Positions 48,023 to 56,607 of a stretch of DNA of 64,000 nucleotides are shown here, piece after piece. Source of the stretch: UBA4416 sp044238845 (lineage in GTDB: Bacteria > Bacteroidota > Bacteroidia > B-17B0 > Aurantibacillaceae); the NCBI GenBank assembly GCA_044238845.1, contig JBIICN010000004.1, forward strand, positions 62,001-126,000, read 5' to 3'. The first letter of the stretch is position 1; every line of letters starts with the position of its first letter. The position numbers and the translations under genes are program-made. A model generated the notes under the pieces. That model was not told where the DNA came from. It searched no databases and saw nothing but the letters and a program-made list of their open reading frames with translations.

Positions 48023-48760
48023 TTATTCTCTATTTCTTCCTTGTTCTAAAGGATAAATTGTTTTTACAACATCGCTTTGCCAAAACTCTTTAGTTTCTAT
48101 ATCGAGAATCGTCAGTTTTCCGTAAAACCCAGCTCCAGTATCTAAATTCCAAACATTCACTGCGTTCATCGGTTCCTCAATATCATAATTTAAAGTCGGC
48201 GTATGCCCTATGTATATTTCACTGTACAACTTCAAACGTTTAGGATATAATTTTGAATCTTTTTGAATTCTTTTATCCATGGTTAGAGCCATTTCCCAAA
48301 GTGTTCTATCCCATCTATAATTCGATGCATAGGTTTCCTTTTCAGGTCCATGCATAGATGAATAACCAGCATGAATAAATAGGCGATTATTCTCATCAAC
48401 ATGATAATTTATCATATCACGAAAAAACTTTAAGTGCTTTTCTTTATCAACTTGATCGATTTTCGAATAACTATCTACTGTTGATTGACCACCATGTTTT
48501 AACCAAATATCATTAGCTATTTTTGTATGAAGCCATTCTTCACACCATGTATCATGATTCCCTCTTATAAATACGCAAGGATTAGTTTTGTTTAATTGTA
48601 TCAAATAGCTAATTACTTCGCTTGATTGACTCCAACCATCAACGTAATCTCCTAAAAAAATGAGTGCATCATTATCAGTAACATTTGCTCTTTCCAATAA
48701 TTGAACTAATGCCGCGTAGCCACCATGTATGTCTCCTATTACTAATGTTCTTTTTTTCAT
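48023..48760 (-). CDS. Calcineurin-like metallophosphoesterase
   Basis: 245 residues with the metal-binding motifs GDIHGGYAALVQLL (residues ~8-21), FLGDYVDGW (~35), RGNHDTW (~65) and FIHAGYS/GHTPT later, the arrangement of bacterial PPP-type phosphatases (PrpA/ApaH-like). It may act on phosphoproteins or dinucleotides such as Ap4A. It overlaps the oxygenase stop by 4 bases in the operon. Confidence 0.88.
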   Translation of the reverse strand: MKKRTLVIGDIHGGYAALVQLLERANVTDNDALIFLGDYVDGWSQSSEVISYLIQLNKTNPCVFIRGNHDTWCEEWLHTKIANDIWLKHGGQSTVDSYSKIDQVDKEKHLKFFRDMINYHVDENNRLFIHAGYSSMHGPEKETYASNYRWDRTLWEMALTMDKRIQKDSKLYPKRLKLYSEIYIGHTPTLNYDIEEPMNAVNVWNLDTGAGFYGKLTILDIETKEFWQSDVVKTIYPLEQGRNRE

Positions 48761-49305
48761 TTTATTAATTTATACATTACATCAGTTCTTAAAACATATT
48801 TAATTCCACTCTTTATCTCCTCTCCAGAATGTTTCATGCCATGATAAAATACCAGAGCATTTCCTTTTTTAGGAATTATAATATGATTTTCAAAAGTTGT
48901 TTCTCCGCCTTCATAATCATCATTTAGATATATTAATAAGGTAAAGTAACTTGATTCAATCTCATTTCTTATATAACTCCCATCTAAATGTTTTTTAAAA
49001 CGCTGGCCATTTTCATATTTATAAAATCTAAACATCTCGTTTAACCCCACAACTTCGCTATTAGCAAATTTATTGACAGCAAATGGCATGAATTTATCCC
49101 AAATCTTGTTTGCTAATTCAAAATCAATAAATGTAATTCGGGAGTTATTTCTAACATGTTTCAACATAATTTGCTTACCGTATACTTGAACCTTAGCCTC
49201 CTCATAACCCTTCTCTTCACTCCATAAAATTAAATCATCACATTCTTGAATTGTGAGAAAATTTTCTATTAGAAATAAATATGGTTCTAATTCAATTGTT
49301 TTCAT
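48757..49305 (-). CDS. 2OG-Fe(II) oxygenase, prolyl-4-hydroxylase-like
   Basis: 182 residues. The Fe ligands are visible in KHLDGSY (HxD) and GMKHSGEEIKSGIKYVLRTDV (His plus the 2-oxoglutarate-binding Lys/Arg), with FTLLIYLNDDYEGGETTF between. It resembles P4Hc-domain enzymes, which hydroxylate protein residues or small molecules. Its presence in an NAD operon with KptA and NADAR is recurrent in predicted NAD-linked clusters, but its substrate is unknown. Confidence 0.87.
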   Translation of the reverse strand: MKTIELEPYLFLIENFLTIQECDDLILWSEEKGYEEAKVQVYGKQIMLKHVRNNSRITFIDFELANKIWDKFMPFAVNKFANSEVVGLNEMFRFYKYENGQRFKKHLDGSYIRNEIESSYFTLLIYLNDDYEGGETTFENHIIIPKKGNALVFYHGMKHSGEEIKSGIKYVLRTDVMYKLIK

Positions 49306-49307
49306 AA

Positions 49308-49844
49308 TTAAAATTCTATATACATAGCTGGAACTTCATTACACAACCACACGCCATTTTTGGATAAGAAAAATTCATGCCCGTTTTCATACATTTTTAA
49401 AGCATGAATTTTTAAAATGATAGGTTGACCCCTTCTGCTACCTACTTTTATAGCCGTTTCTAAGTCTTTACTTAAGTGCACATGTAGTCGTTGCATTTTT
49501 TGTAATCCATTTGATTTAATGCTTTCAATATATTTTTCTACAGTGCCATGATAAAGAAATTCAATTGGTCTAGTTACCTCAAATTCTAAATCAACATTGA
49601 CAGTATGTCCTTGATTTGCTCTTATTTTTGTGTAATCATCATTAAATGCAAATCGCTGCTTATCACTTGTTATTACAATTTCTTCTAAAGTTTCAAAATC
49701 AAGTGATGTTTTATTCTTATTACATTTCTCAATTAATTCATCAACATTAACCCAGCCATTAGTGTCCATTAACAACCCTATTTCCTCAGGCTTATGTCGT
49801 AACACCAAGCTTAAAAACTTACTTATGTTTTTTAAATCTTTCAT
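49308..49844 (-). CDS. kptA: RNA 2'-phosphotransferase KptA/Tpt1
   Basis: 178 residues. The family patterns are all seen: SKFLSLVLRHKPEEIGL at the start, GWVNVDELI, then FLYHGTVEKYIESIKSNGLQKMQRLHVHLS and GSRRGQPIILKI. It transfers an internal RNA 2'-phosphate to NAD, releasing nicotinamide and ADP-ribose 1'',2''-cyclic phosphate. The nicotinamide can be recycled by the NAMPT of the same operon and the ADP-ribose product by the macro enzyme. Bacteria lack tRNA splicing that leaves 2'-phosphates, so its presence beside an RtcB-rich region hints at RNA-repair or ADP-ribosylation chemistry. Confidence 0.93.
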   Translation of the reverse strand: MKDLKNISKFLSLVLRHKPEEIGLLMDTNGWVNVDELIEKCNKNKTSLDFETLEEIVITSDKQRFAFNDDYTKIRANQGHTVNVDLEFEVTRPIEFLYHGTVEKYIESIKSNGLQKMQRLHVHLSKDLETAIKVGSRRGQPIILKIHALKMYENGHEFFLSKNGVWLCNEVPAMYIEF

Positions 49845-49845
49845 T

Positions 49846-50397
49846 TTAAATTTTGTTTATTTCATCTCTTACTTCCATCAAAGCAAATCCTAAAAGATTT
49901 TCTCCTCTCCAATCATTCGGGTTCATTGCTTTTGGACTATCCTCTGTTAATCCAATACCCCATATAGTGTCCACCGGACTCGCTTCAACTAAGATTTTAT
50001 TTTTAGTTTGAATCAAAAAATGCTTCAAAGATTCATTTTGACTAAACTTTAAAAAGTTCCCTTGTTTTACAATTTGATATTTATTGTTATCCCAAACTTC
50101 AGCATCAAAATTTTGTATCTGCCTTCCTAAGTCTTTCACATCCTTTGGAGAATCCTTGGAAATAATTCTTTCAAAAGTTTCAACATCATTAAATAAGAGT
50201 GCTTTTTGAGCCATCATATAGTGCTCTGCTGTTTTATAAACTCTAGTTTTTTCTTCAAACTCCGAAGGCCACCACTGACTCATACAAGTTTTAATGATTG
50301 AACAATCTCTACTTGGTTGATGACCCCAAAAGAAAAGGTAATCAACTTTAGATTGTGATTTCAACCAATCAATATTATATGTCATTTTAGAATACAT
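49846..50397 (-). CDS. NADAR-family glycosidase
   Basis: 183 residues. YLFFWGHQPS, FVYKTAEHYMMAQKALLF-like (VYKTAEHYMMAQKALL), LGRQIQNFDAEVWD, KFSQNESLKHFLIQT and VEASPVDTIWGIGL are the standard NADAR/YbiA blocks. NADAR enzymes cleave N-glycosidic bonds in ADP-ribose-linked compounds, including reversal of guanine ADP-ribosylation, and in riboflavin intermediates. The start overlaps the PRPP synthetase by 11 bases. Confidence 0.92.
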   Translation of the reverse strand: MYSKMTYNIDWLKSQSKVDYLFFWGHQPSRDCSIIKTCMSQWWPSEFEEKTRVYKTAEHYMMAQKALLFNDVETFERIISKDSPKDVKDLGRQIQNFDAEVWDNNKYQIVKQGNFLKFSQNESLKHFLIQTKNKILVEASPVDTIWGIGLTEDSPKAMNPNDWRGENLLGFALMEVRDEINKI

Positions 50398-51208
50398 TAT
50401 ATGATTTATAAAAACTATTTATTTCGATGTTTGATATTGAATTAGAGCTGCATACGTTTTTGTATCCTGCCTCTTTTAATCTTTCTAAAGCATTATGACT
50501 AAATATACCATGAGAAGCAATGAAGTATAAATCCCCCGCATTTTTTGCCTTTAATGCTGCGGCTAGTTCTATAAAGGTTCTGCCGCCATCACATATATCA
50601 TCCACAACAATGCAAGCCTTACCATTTAAATCATCCGTGTTAACATCACTTTTAATGATTTGTCCAGTAGCCAAATCACGAACCTTTATACCTGTTGCTA
50701 TTTGACCTTTGTAACTAATTTTTAATGCCAACTTATCTACTTTTTTATAAGCTCCTAAATCAGGGGAAACAAGCGTATAGTCTGTTAAGTTTAATTCAGC
50801 TAAAAAGTGCTTAACCATCTCGTAGTTAGCAGTATTTTGGCAATTGTTTAAAAGAGCAACAGAAACATCACTATGCGCATCAAACACAATTACTTTATTT
50901 AAACTTAAACTATTGATGATATTGGTAAATACCTTTATAGATAAAGGCTCTCCCGGAACCATCACTCTATCTTGTCTAGCATAAGGAATGTAAGGAATAA
51001 ATACTTCGATATAATTTACATACATATTACGAAGAGCATCAACTGCTAAACATAAATTCATGACATCATCCGAGGAATTTAATCTTGTATTGATTCTAAT
51101 TTTATCTCCTTCATTAATTTCTGTCAAAAATTTAACATGGCATTCTCCTCCAGCAAATTTCTTTAATTCGATAAGTTCATTAGATTCAAATAAGTTTATT
51201 GTTTTCAT
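50387..51208 (-). CDS. Ribose-phosphate pyrophosphokinase, short form
   Basis: 273 residues, shorter than housekeeping Prs (about 310). IPYIPYARQDRVMVPGEPLSIKVF carries the ATP loop, and CIVVDDICDGGRTFIELAAAL is the PRPP-binding motif. It would supply PRPP for NAMPT in the same operon. It lies 13 bases after the NrtR gene. It is a pathway-specific copy, with the main prs gene expected elsewhere in the genome. Confidence 0.9.
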   Translation of the reverse strand: MKTINLFESNELIELKKFAGGECHVKFLTEINEGDKIRINTRLNSSDDVMNLCLAVDALRNMYVNYIEVFIPYIPYARQDRVMVPGEPLSIKVFTNIINSLSLNKVIVFDAHSDVSVALLNNCQNTANYEMVKHFLAELNLTDYTLVSPDLGAYKKVDKLALKISYKGQIATGIKVRDLATGQIIKSDVNTDDLNGKACIVVDDICDGGRTFIELAAALKAKNAGDLYFIASHGIFSHNALERLKEAGYKNVCSSNSISNIEINSFYKSYNVF

Positions 51209-51220
51209 TATCTTATAGTT

Positions 51221-51922
51221 TTAAAGTTCAAAGTGAAATCCTCTTTGCGTTAATTCTTTGTAGGCTTTATTATCAAATTTGTAGTAGCGAGCTGCTTTGT
51301 GCGCCACATTTTTTTCTTTCTCATCTAAAGCAACTAGCAAACCCATTCCTAATATTTTTTTTCTGAAATTTCTCTTGTCAATTGTTGTTTCAAGAATTGA
51401 TTCGTAAACACCTTGCAATTGAGATAGAGTAAATTTCTCATCGAGTAATTCAAATCCAATTGGCTGATATGAAACTTTACCTTTTAACCTTTGAATCGCG
51501 GATTTAACGATTTTAGCGTGATCAAATGCGAGTTTTGGTAATTGAGATAATTCAAACCATTCTGCTTTCACGGTATCACGGCCAGCCATTAATTCATACT
51601 GATGTTTGTTTACTAATGCGAAGTAAGCAACTGAGATGATTCTTTCTCTAGGATCTCTATCCACATCACTAAACGTATAAAGCTGTTCAATAAAAACATT
51701 CTTTAACCCCGCTTTTTCTAATAAAATTCTTTTAGCACAAGCTTCTGTTGTTTCGTCTATAAAAACAAATCCTCCTGGCAAAGCCCATTTGTTTTTAAAA
51801 GGTTCTTTCTCTCGCTCAATTAATAATAGTTTTAATTCTCCACCATCAAAACCAAAAATAACACAGTCAGTTGCAAGGGCTGGTCGTTGGTAATCGTATT
51901 GGTATTTTGAATTTTGTTTCAT
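51221..51922 (-). CDS. nrtR: NrtR-type Nudix transcription regulator
   Basis: 233 residues. The N-terminal Nudix domain (residues ~1-150) has a modified Nudix box (GGFVFIDETTEACAKRILLE) that lacks the usual REXXEE glutamates, as in NrtR regulators, which bind ADP-ribose without hydrolysing much of it. The C-terminal ~70 residues are a winged helix (KFTLSQLQGVYESILE, DKRNFRKKIL). NrtR represses NAD-biosynthesis genes and is released by ADP-ribose. It is the first gene of the operon and has a palindromic operator upstream. Confidence 0.88.
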   Translation of the reverse strand: MKQNSKYQYDYQRPALATDCVIFGFDGGELKLLLIEREKEPFKNKWALPGGFVFIDETTEACAKRILLEKAGLKNVFIEQLYTFSDVDRDPRERIISVAYFALVNKHQYELMAGRDTVKAEWFELSQLPKLAFDHAKIVKSAIQRLKGKVSYQPIGFELLDEKFTLSQLQGVYESILETTIDKRNFRKKILGMGLLVALDEKEKNVAHKAARYYKFDNKAYKELTQRGFHFEL

Positions 51923-51945
51923 TCTTTCTTAGTGTAATTATGACA

Positions 51946-51975
51946 CAAAGATATGCCGTAATTTCATACCAGCAA
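51946..51975 (-). promoter_or_regulatory. Promoter of the NAD/ADP-ribose operon
   Basis: TTG (51975-51973), 19 bases, TATCTTTG (51953-51946): an exact TTG-N19-TAnnTTTG promoter. Transcription should start near 51939, about 17 bases before the nrtR start codon. Confidence 0.75.
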
Positions 51976-51979
51976 CATA

Positions 51980-52002
51980 CATAGTGTATAAAATACACTA
52001 TG
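51980..52002. promoter_or_regulatory. NrtR operator candidate
   Basis: A perfect inverted repeat: CATAGTGTAT and ATACACTATG separated by AAA. It lies 4 bases upstream of the -33 element of the nrtR operon promoter, as expected for autoregulation by a dimeric Nudix repressor. The region 52003-52091 toward the terminator contains nothing else I can recognise. Confidence 0.75.
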
Positions 52003-52091
52003 ATAACATAAGTTGTTGGTTATCAATAAGAATAAATTAAAAGTTTGAAGATTTTAAGAAGACAGTGAAATTGATATTTGTATTTAAAATA

Positions 52092-52123
52092 AAAAAAGCC
52101 TCTCAATATTGAGAGGCTTTTTT
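52092..52123. terminator. Bidirectional terminator beside tRNA-Leu
   Basis: AAAAAAAGCCTCTC and GAGAGGCTTTTTT flank AATATT. The hairpin has A and T runs on both sides and can end the minus-strand tRNA-Leu transcript. It starts 2 bases after the tRNA 3' end. Confidence 0.85.
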
Positions 52124-52124
52124 G

Positions 52125-52204
52125 TACGCACGAAGGGACTCGAACCCCCACCCTCACGGACCAGATCCTAAGTCTGGCGCGGCTACCAATTACGCCACGT
52201 GCGC
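52125..52204 (-). tRNA. tRNA-Leu (TAG), class II
   Basis: Anticodon arm CCAGA-CTTAGGA-TCTGG (TAG), a long variable arm (TCCGTGAGGGTG), D arm GCG..CGC with AATTGGTAG, T arm GGGGG-TTCGAGT-CCCCT, acceptor GCGCACG with CGTGCGT. One base of register at the acceptor/T-stem junction is uncertain, so the ends may shift by 1. It has the normal Leu features missing in the class I TAG tRNA of the array. Confidence 0.88.
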
Positions 52205-52312
52205 GTTTAGGAGACCAAATATACGAAATTTTATAATTTATCGAATATTTAAGTATAAAAAATCTCTAAAATCAATGAATATTCTTTAATTTGTATCTCA
52301 AAATTCAATATT

Positions 52313-53500
52313 ATGTACGGAAAATTTCAAGACCATTTACAAGGCCAATTAAACGAAATAGAACAAAACGGCTTGTTCAAAAAAGAACGTGTGATCACTA
52401 CTCCAATGGACGCAGTAGTGAAAGTAAATAATAAAGATGTAATAATTTTTTGTGCAAATAATTACTTAGGCTTATCGTCTCACCCAAAAGTAATTGAAGG
52501 TGCTAAAAAAGCTTTGGATACCCATGGATTTGGAATGAGCAGTGTTCGCTTCATTTGCGGTACCCAAGATATTCATAAAGAACTTGAATCAAAAATTGCA
52601 AACTTTTTGGGCACAGAAGATACCATTTTGTATGCAGCAGCTTTTGATGCAAATGGTGGTGTGTTTGAACCTCTATTTGATGAACAAGATGCCATTATTT
52701 CGGATGAACTAAACCACGCTTCTATTATTGATGGCGTGCGTTTATGCAAGGCTCAACGCTACCGTTATAAAAACTGTGACATGGTAGATTTAGAAGAACA
52801 ATTAATAAAAGCACAAGCTCAACGTTACCGTATCATTGTAACAGATGGCGTGTTTAGTATGGATGGCTTTGTGGCTCCATTAGATAAAATATGTGATTTA
52901 GCTGATAAATACAATGCCTTGGTAATGGTAGATGAATGTCATGCAAGTGGATTTATTGGAAAAACAGGAAGAGGAACCATTGAAGCAAAGAATGTTATTG
53001 GAAGAGTAGATATTGTTACAGGAACATTAGGAAAAGCCTTAGGTGGTGCAATGGGCGGTTTTACCTCTGGTAGAAAAGAAATTATTGAACTATTACGTCA
53101 ACGTTCTCGTCCATATCTATTTAGTAATTCCTTAGCCCCAAGCATTGTTGGTGCAAGTTTAGCAGTATTTGATATTTTAAGTTCATCAACTGATTTGCGT
53201 GATAAATTAGAATGGAATGTCAATTATTTTAAAAAGGGAATGAAAGCAATTGGTTTAGAAATAAAAGATGGTGATAGTGCCATTGTGCCAGTAATGCTAT
53301 ACGATGCAAAATTAGCACAAACATTTGCTGCAAAATTACTTGATGAAGGAATTTATGTCATAGGATTCTTCTTCCCAGTGGTACCAAAAGACAAAGCGCG
53401 AATACGTGTTCAACTTAGTGCTGCGCATAATCAAGATCATCTTGATAAAGCAATAAAGGCTTTTGAAAAGGTGGGTAAAGAATTAGGTGTGATTAAATAA
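52313..53500 (+). CDS. kbl: Glycine C-acetyltransferase (2-amino-3-ketobutyrate CoA ligase)
   Basis: 395 residues, the usual length for Kbl. PLP-enzyme blocks include ANNYLGLSSHPKVIEGAKKALD, SSVRFICGTQDIHKELE, DELNHASIIDGVRL, MVDECHASGFIGKTGRG and the Lys loop GTLGKALGGAMGGFTSG (the PLP Lys in TLGKALGG near residue 244). It cleaves 2-amino-3-ketobutyrate to glycine and acetyl-CoA in threonine breakdown. It is monocistronic and ends at a terminator. Confidence 0.95.
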   Translation: MYGKFQDHLQGQLNEIEQNGLFKKERVITTPMDAVVKVNNKDVIIFCANNYLGLSSHPKVIEGAKKALDTHGFGMSSVRFICGTQDIHKELESKIANFLGTEDTILYAAAFDANGGVFEPLFDEQDAIISDELNHASIIDGVRLCKAQRYRYKNCDMVDLEEQLIKAQAQRYRIIVTDGVFSMDGFVAPLDKICDLADKYNALVMVDECHASGFIGKTGRGTIEAKNVIGRVDIVTGTLGKALGGAMGGFTSGRKEIIELLRQRSRPYLFSNSLAPSIVGASLAVFDILSSSTDLRDKLEWNVNYFKKGMKAIGLEIKDGDSAIVPVMLYDAKLAQTFAAKLLDEGIYVIGFFFPVVPKDKARIRVQLSAAHNQDHLDKAIKAFEKVGKELGVIK

Positions 53501-53520
53501 GAAACCTATTTATATTTTAA

Positions 53521-53549
53521 AAACCTTGTAAATTTTACAAGGTTTTTTG
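53521..53549. terminator. Terminator between kbl and the Smr gene
   Basis: AAACCTTGTAAA/TTTACAAGGTTT hairpin followed by TTTT on the plus strand, between two convergent genes. It is likely to serve both. Confidence 0.8.
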
Positions 53550-53551
53550 TT

Positions 53552-54541
53552 TTAATACATTCTCACTTCTGTAGCTCCATAGCCATAGTCTTTGTAGGAA
53601 GCATCATAATATTCGATGTCATCTACTGTTTTTAAAATAGCGGCGATTTCTTGTCTTAGTTTTCCATTTCCAACACCATGTATCACAATTAATTTTTTAA
53701 TCCCATTACTTAAACAATATTGTAATTCTTTTTCAAAACGTTCAAGCTGAATGGATAAAATTTCGTGATTTGTTAAGCCACTATAGGAATCCACTAACTC
53801 TTCAATATGTAAATCAATTTCTTTAGTTAAATCTTTAATACGTTGTTTAGCAACCGACGTTTTTTGAGGCTGTTTAAATTCTTTAATTGCTTTTAACCGC
53901 GTTAAATCCTCCATGGTAATAGTCTTTTCAACTACTTCTTTGTCGAGAAAATTTTCTTTTAAGATATAAGCATACACAGGAAACTTAAATTCGTTGTGCT
54001 GAATTAAAGTTGACTGTGACATGATTTTATCATTAATATATAAAATCTCTGCTAATGGAATTTGAGATTTATAATGCATGTTTTTATAAAACAAACATTC
54101 TATTTTATGGTAAGCATATTCCTTAAAAAAGTTTTTCTTTACTTGTTTTAAAAACACTTTTTGATAAGCTCCTAACTCACCATGCTTTAAGGTTTGAAAA
54201 TATTCATCATCTTTTACAGAGTATGAAAACAAGACATTATAAGAAGAGGAATTAAATAAATAAAATTTATAATCTGTTACCAAAGCTGGCATTTCATGAT
54301 CTGGCTCGATAATAAAATAAATAGAATCTGATAAAATGGTTTCTAATTCCATTTCAATATTTTCTACTTCGGGATTTAAAATCAGTTCGGTATGAATAGG
54401 CACTAAATGCTTGCACAAATAAGGAATTTCGAAACCATCTTGCATTTCTACAAAAACTGTTTCCTTATCTTTAAATCTAGTAATAATGCCTTCACCTACT
54501 TCGTTTAAAAAACGTACTTTATCTCCTATTCTTAGTTTCAT
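53552..54541 (-). CDS. DUF2027/Smr-domain protein
   Basis: 329 residues. The N-terminal ~45 residues form an SH3-like barrel (IGDKVRFLNEVGEGIITRF). The middle (DUF2027-like) is beta-rich. The C-terminal ~90 residues are a Smr domain: EIDLHIEELVD, IVIHGVGNGKLRQEI with the HGxGxG motif, and DYGYGATEVRMY. Smr domains are nucleases or RNA/DNA-binding modules in MutS2 and related proteins. It is common in Bacteroidota. It starts 3 bases after the ComEC gene stop, so the two are co-transcribed. Confidence 0.88.
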   Translation of the reverse strand: MKLRIGDKVRFLNEVGEGIITRFKDKETVFVEMQDGFEIPYLCKHLVPIHTELILNPEVENIEMELETILSDSIYFIIEPDHEMPALVTDYKFYLFNSSSYNVLFSYSVKDDEYFQTLKHGELGAYQKVFLKQVKKNFFKEYAYHKIECLFYKNMHYKSQIPLAEILYINDKIMSQSTLIQHNEFKFPVYAYILKENFLDKEVVEKTITMEDLTRLKAIKEFKQPQKTSVAKQRIKDLTKEIDLHIEELVDSYSGLTNHEILSIQLERFEKELQYCLSNGIKKLIVIHGVGNGKLRQEIAAILKTVDDIEYYDASYKDYGYGATEVRMY

Positions 54542-54544
54542 TTG

Positions 54545-56584
54545 CTATAAGTTTACTTGGAATGCGCCGTTATCTTTTACCGAATAAAATGGTATTTCTA
54601 ATTGGGTGCATAGCTGCTTTAATTTCTTTACAAATTTATAACTGTTACTGCAATCGGCAATAATAACTGGCTTCGTTTTATAATTAGTTGTGAGTTCTAT
54701 TGGAACATCATTACTAACTATAACATAATTAGGTTTTAATTGCCCTATACTCTCATGTGAATTAGATTTTAAAATTATTGTAGAATCTAATTTAATTGCA
54801 TCTGTATCAACATTTACTAGTTTCAAATCAGCATGATTTAATAAGTAAGGTTTTACATGTCTTTCAAAATCTTTGCTTGACAAAGAATTAAAATTTCCAT
54901 ATACGCTATGGCCAACTCGCAATGCAAAAGCCGATTGTCGTTTTATATGAAATACAATTAATTCTTTTTCTTTAGAATCATTGTAACTATTAACTATCGA
55001 AAAAGAAAGCCAAGAAATGAAGAATAGACATAAAGCTAATACCTGTTTGTAGCTTTTAGTTGAAAGTATCATTAAACATAAGACAATTATGATAATCATA
55101 AAACAAACATCTGTTTTTGAAAAAGAAATAAAATCAATAAAGCCATAATTTGGATTATCCGTTAACTTCGCAAACCACATCATAATATTAGTTGAACTAT
55201 TAATGATATATACTAAAATATGATTAATGAAAGCAACTTTGTAAAGCATTAAAAACAATGCAGCCGCTCCCATTATCAAAAAACTAATCGGAATAATAAT
55301 CATGTTTGAAAACACAAACCATATTGGAAATTGATGAAAGAAATATAATGAAATAGGTAAAGTAAATACAGTAGCTGAAACCGACATTAAAACGCCAGAC
55401 CAAGTGCCTTGCAGAATCTTATTCTCAAAGAAATACAGTTTTTGAAGAATAGGATATAAATACATAATGCCAAAAACGGCACAATAGCTTAATAAAAATC
55501 CAACGTCTTTAATTAAATATGGATTATAGAGCAATAATAAAAATGCTGATAATAAAAGTGTATTATAAGAATTACCTTGTTTGTAAAAAGTCTTTCCAAC
55601 GAGCACTAAACTTAACATGAGCGCCGCTCTTAATATAGACGGAGACAATCCAGTGACTAAAACAAATAGCCACAACCCAAGCATTACAAAAGCAAATTTT
55701 GTTTTTTTGTACTGATCATATTTATCTACCAAAGTAAATAAGAAAACTAACACAGCATATAACACTCCTGTATGCATACCCGAAACTGATAAAATGTGTA
55801 GTGTTCCAGAATGAGAAAAACTTTGCATCACCTCAGCATCAATTTCATCGTCATAACCTACTAATAAAGCCGAACAAATCGAAAAAGCTTCTTGTGATAA
55901 TCCACTATCCCGAAGTATCGATACTAATTGAGATTTTAAGTATGTACCAATTTGAGAAAGATGAAAATCGTTATTCTTAGAAATTGCACTAATATTTTTG
56001 CTTTCAGTAAACACGGTGTGAAACACATTTTTGCTTTCTAAAAACGCTTTGTAATTAAATTCATAAGGATTTTTAGGTTCATTTAAATAACTGAATTTAG
56101 AATTGATATATAATTTATTTCCAACACTTAATTTAAGGGTTGAATCTTGTCTTACGTAAATTATAGTTCTGCCTTCTGTATAATGCCATCTATTTTCAAA
56201 TTCCACAACATTTAAGTTAACCCAAAGTTTCATGAATTTTTCTGAAACAACAGGAACCTCATCAATAGTAGCAATAAATGATTGTGGATGAGAGCTTATG
56301 TAATGAGAATAATGATTGGAATTGTTTTTATCATTATATAAATAGCAAGATTCAAAAGCCAATAAAAACAAAAAAACATTTATTGAAATTATATATATTG
56401 TCTTTTTGAAAAATAGAATGTGTTTATAAAATTTTTGGAATAAAAATGTGGTAATCACAAACGCAAAAGATGCTAGGAGTATGATATGAATGTTTGAAAA
56501 ATAGCCAATTTGTAAAGCAAAACAAATCCCTATGCAATAAGGAAATAAAATTTTAAAAAAGGGTACTGATTTGAAATTTATCAC
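54545..56584 (-). CDS. ComEC/Rec2 DNA-uptake channel without beta-lactamase domain
   Basis: 679 residues with about ten to twelve membrane helices. The N-terminal DUF4131/OB region (residues ~100-180) is followed by the Competence domain: HSGTLHILSVSGMHTGVLYAVLVF near residue 262, GLSPSILRAALML and PYLIKDVGFLLSYCAVFGIMYLYP. The last ~150 residues lack the HxHxDH metallo-beta-lactamase motif found in many ComEC proteins, which is usual for Bacteroidota. The protein moves single-stranded DNA across the inner membrane. Confidence 0.85.
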   Translation of the reverse strand: MINFKSVPFFKILFPYCIGICFALQIGYFSNIHIILLASFAFVITTFLFQKFYKHILFFKKTIYIISINVFLFLLAFESCYLYNDKNNSNHYSHYISSHPQSFIATIDEVPVVSEKFMKLWVNLNVVEFENRWHYTEGRTIIYVRQDSTLKLSVGNKLYINSKFSYLNEPKNPYEFNYKAFLESKNVFHTVFTESKNISAISKNNDFHLSQIGTYLKSQLVSILRDSGLSQEAFSICSALLVGYDDEIDAEVMQSFSHSGTLHILSVSGMHTGVLYAVLVFLFTLVDKYDQYKKTKFAFVMLGLWLFVLVTGLSPSILRAALMLSLVLVGKTFYKQGNSYNTLLLSAFLLLLYNPYLIKDVGFLLSYCAVFGIMYLYPILQKLYFFENKILQGTWSGVLMSVSATVFTLPISLYFFHQFPIWFVFSNMIIIPISFLIMGAAALFLMLYKVAFINHILVYIINSSTNIMMWFAKLTDNPNYGFIDFISFSKTDVCFMIIIIVLCLMILSTKSYKQVLALCLFFISWLSFSIVNSYNDSKEKELIVFHIKRQSAFALRVGHSVYGNFNSLSSKDFERHVKPYLLNHADLKLVNVDTDAIKLDSTIILKSNSHESIGQLKPNYVIVSNDVPIELTTNYKTKPVIIADCSNSYKFVKKLKQLCTQLEIPFYSVKDNGAFQVNL

Positions 56585-56607
56585 ATATTAAATTTAATAA
56601 AACTATA

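Noticed and set aside
53552..54541. Complete MutS2.
   Set aside because: Only the C-terminal Smr domain is shared; there is no MutS ATPase domain in the 329 residues.
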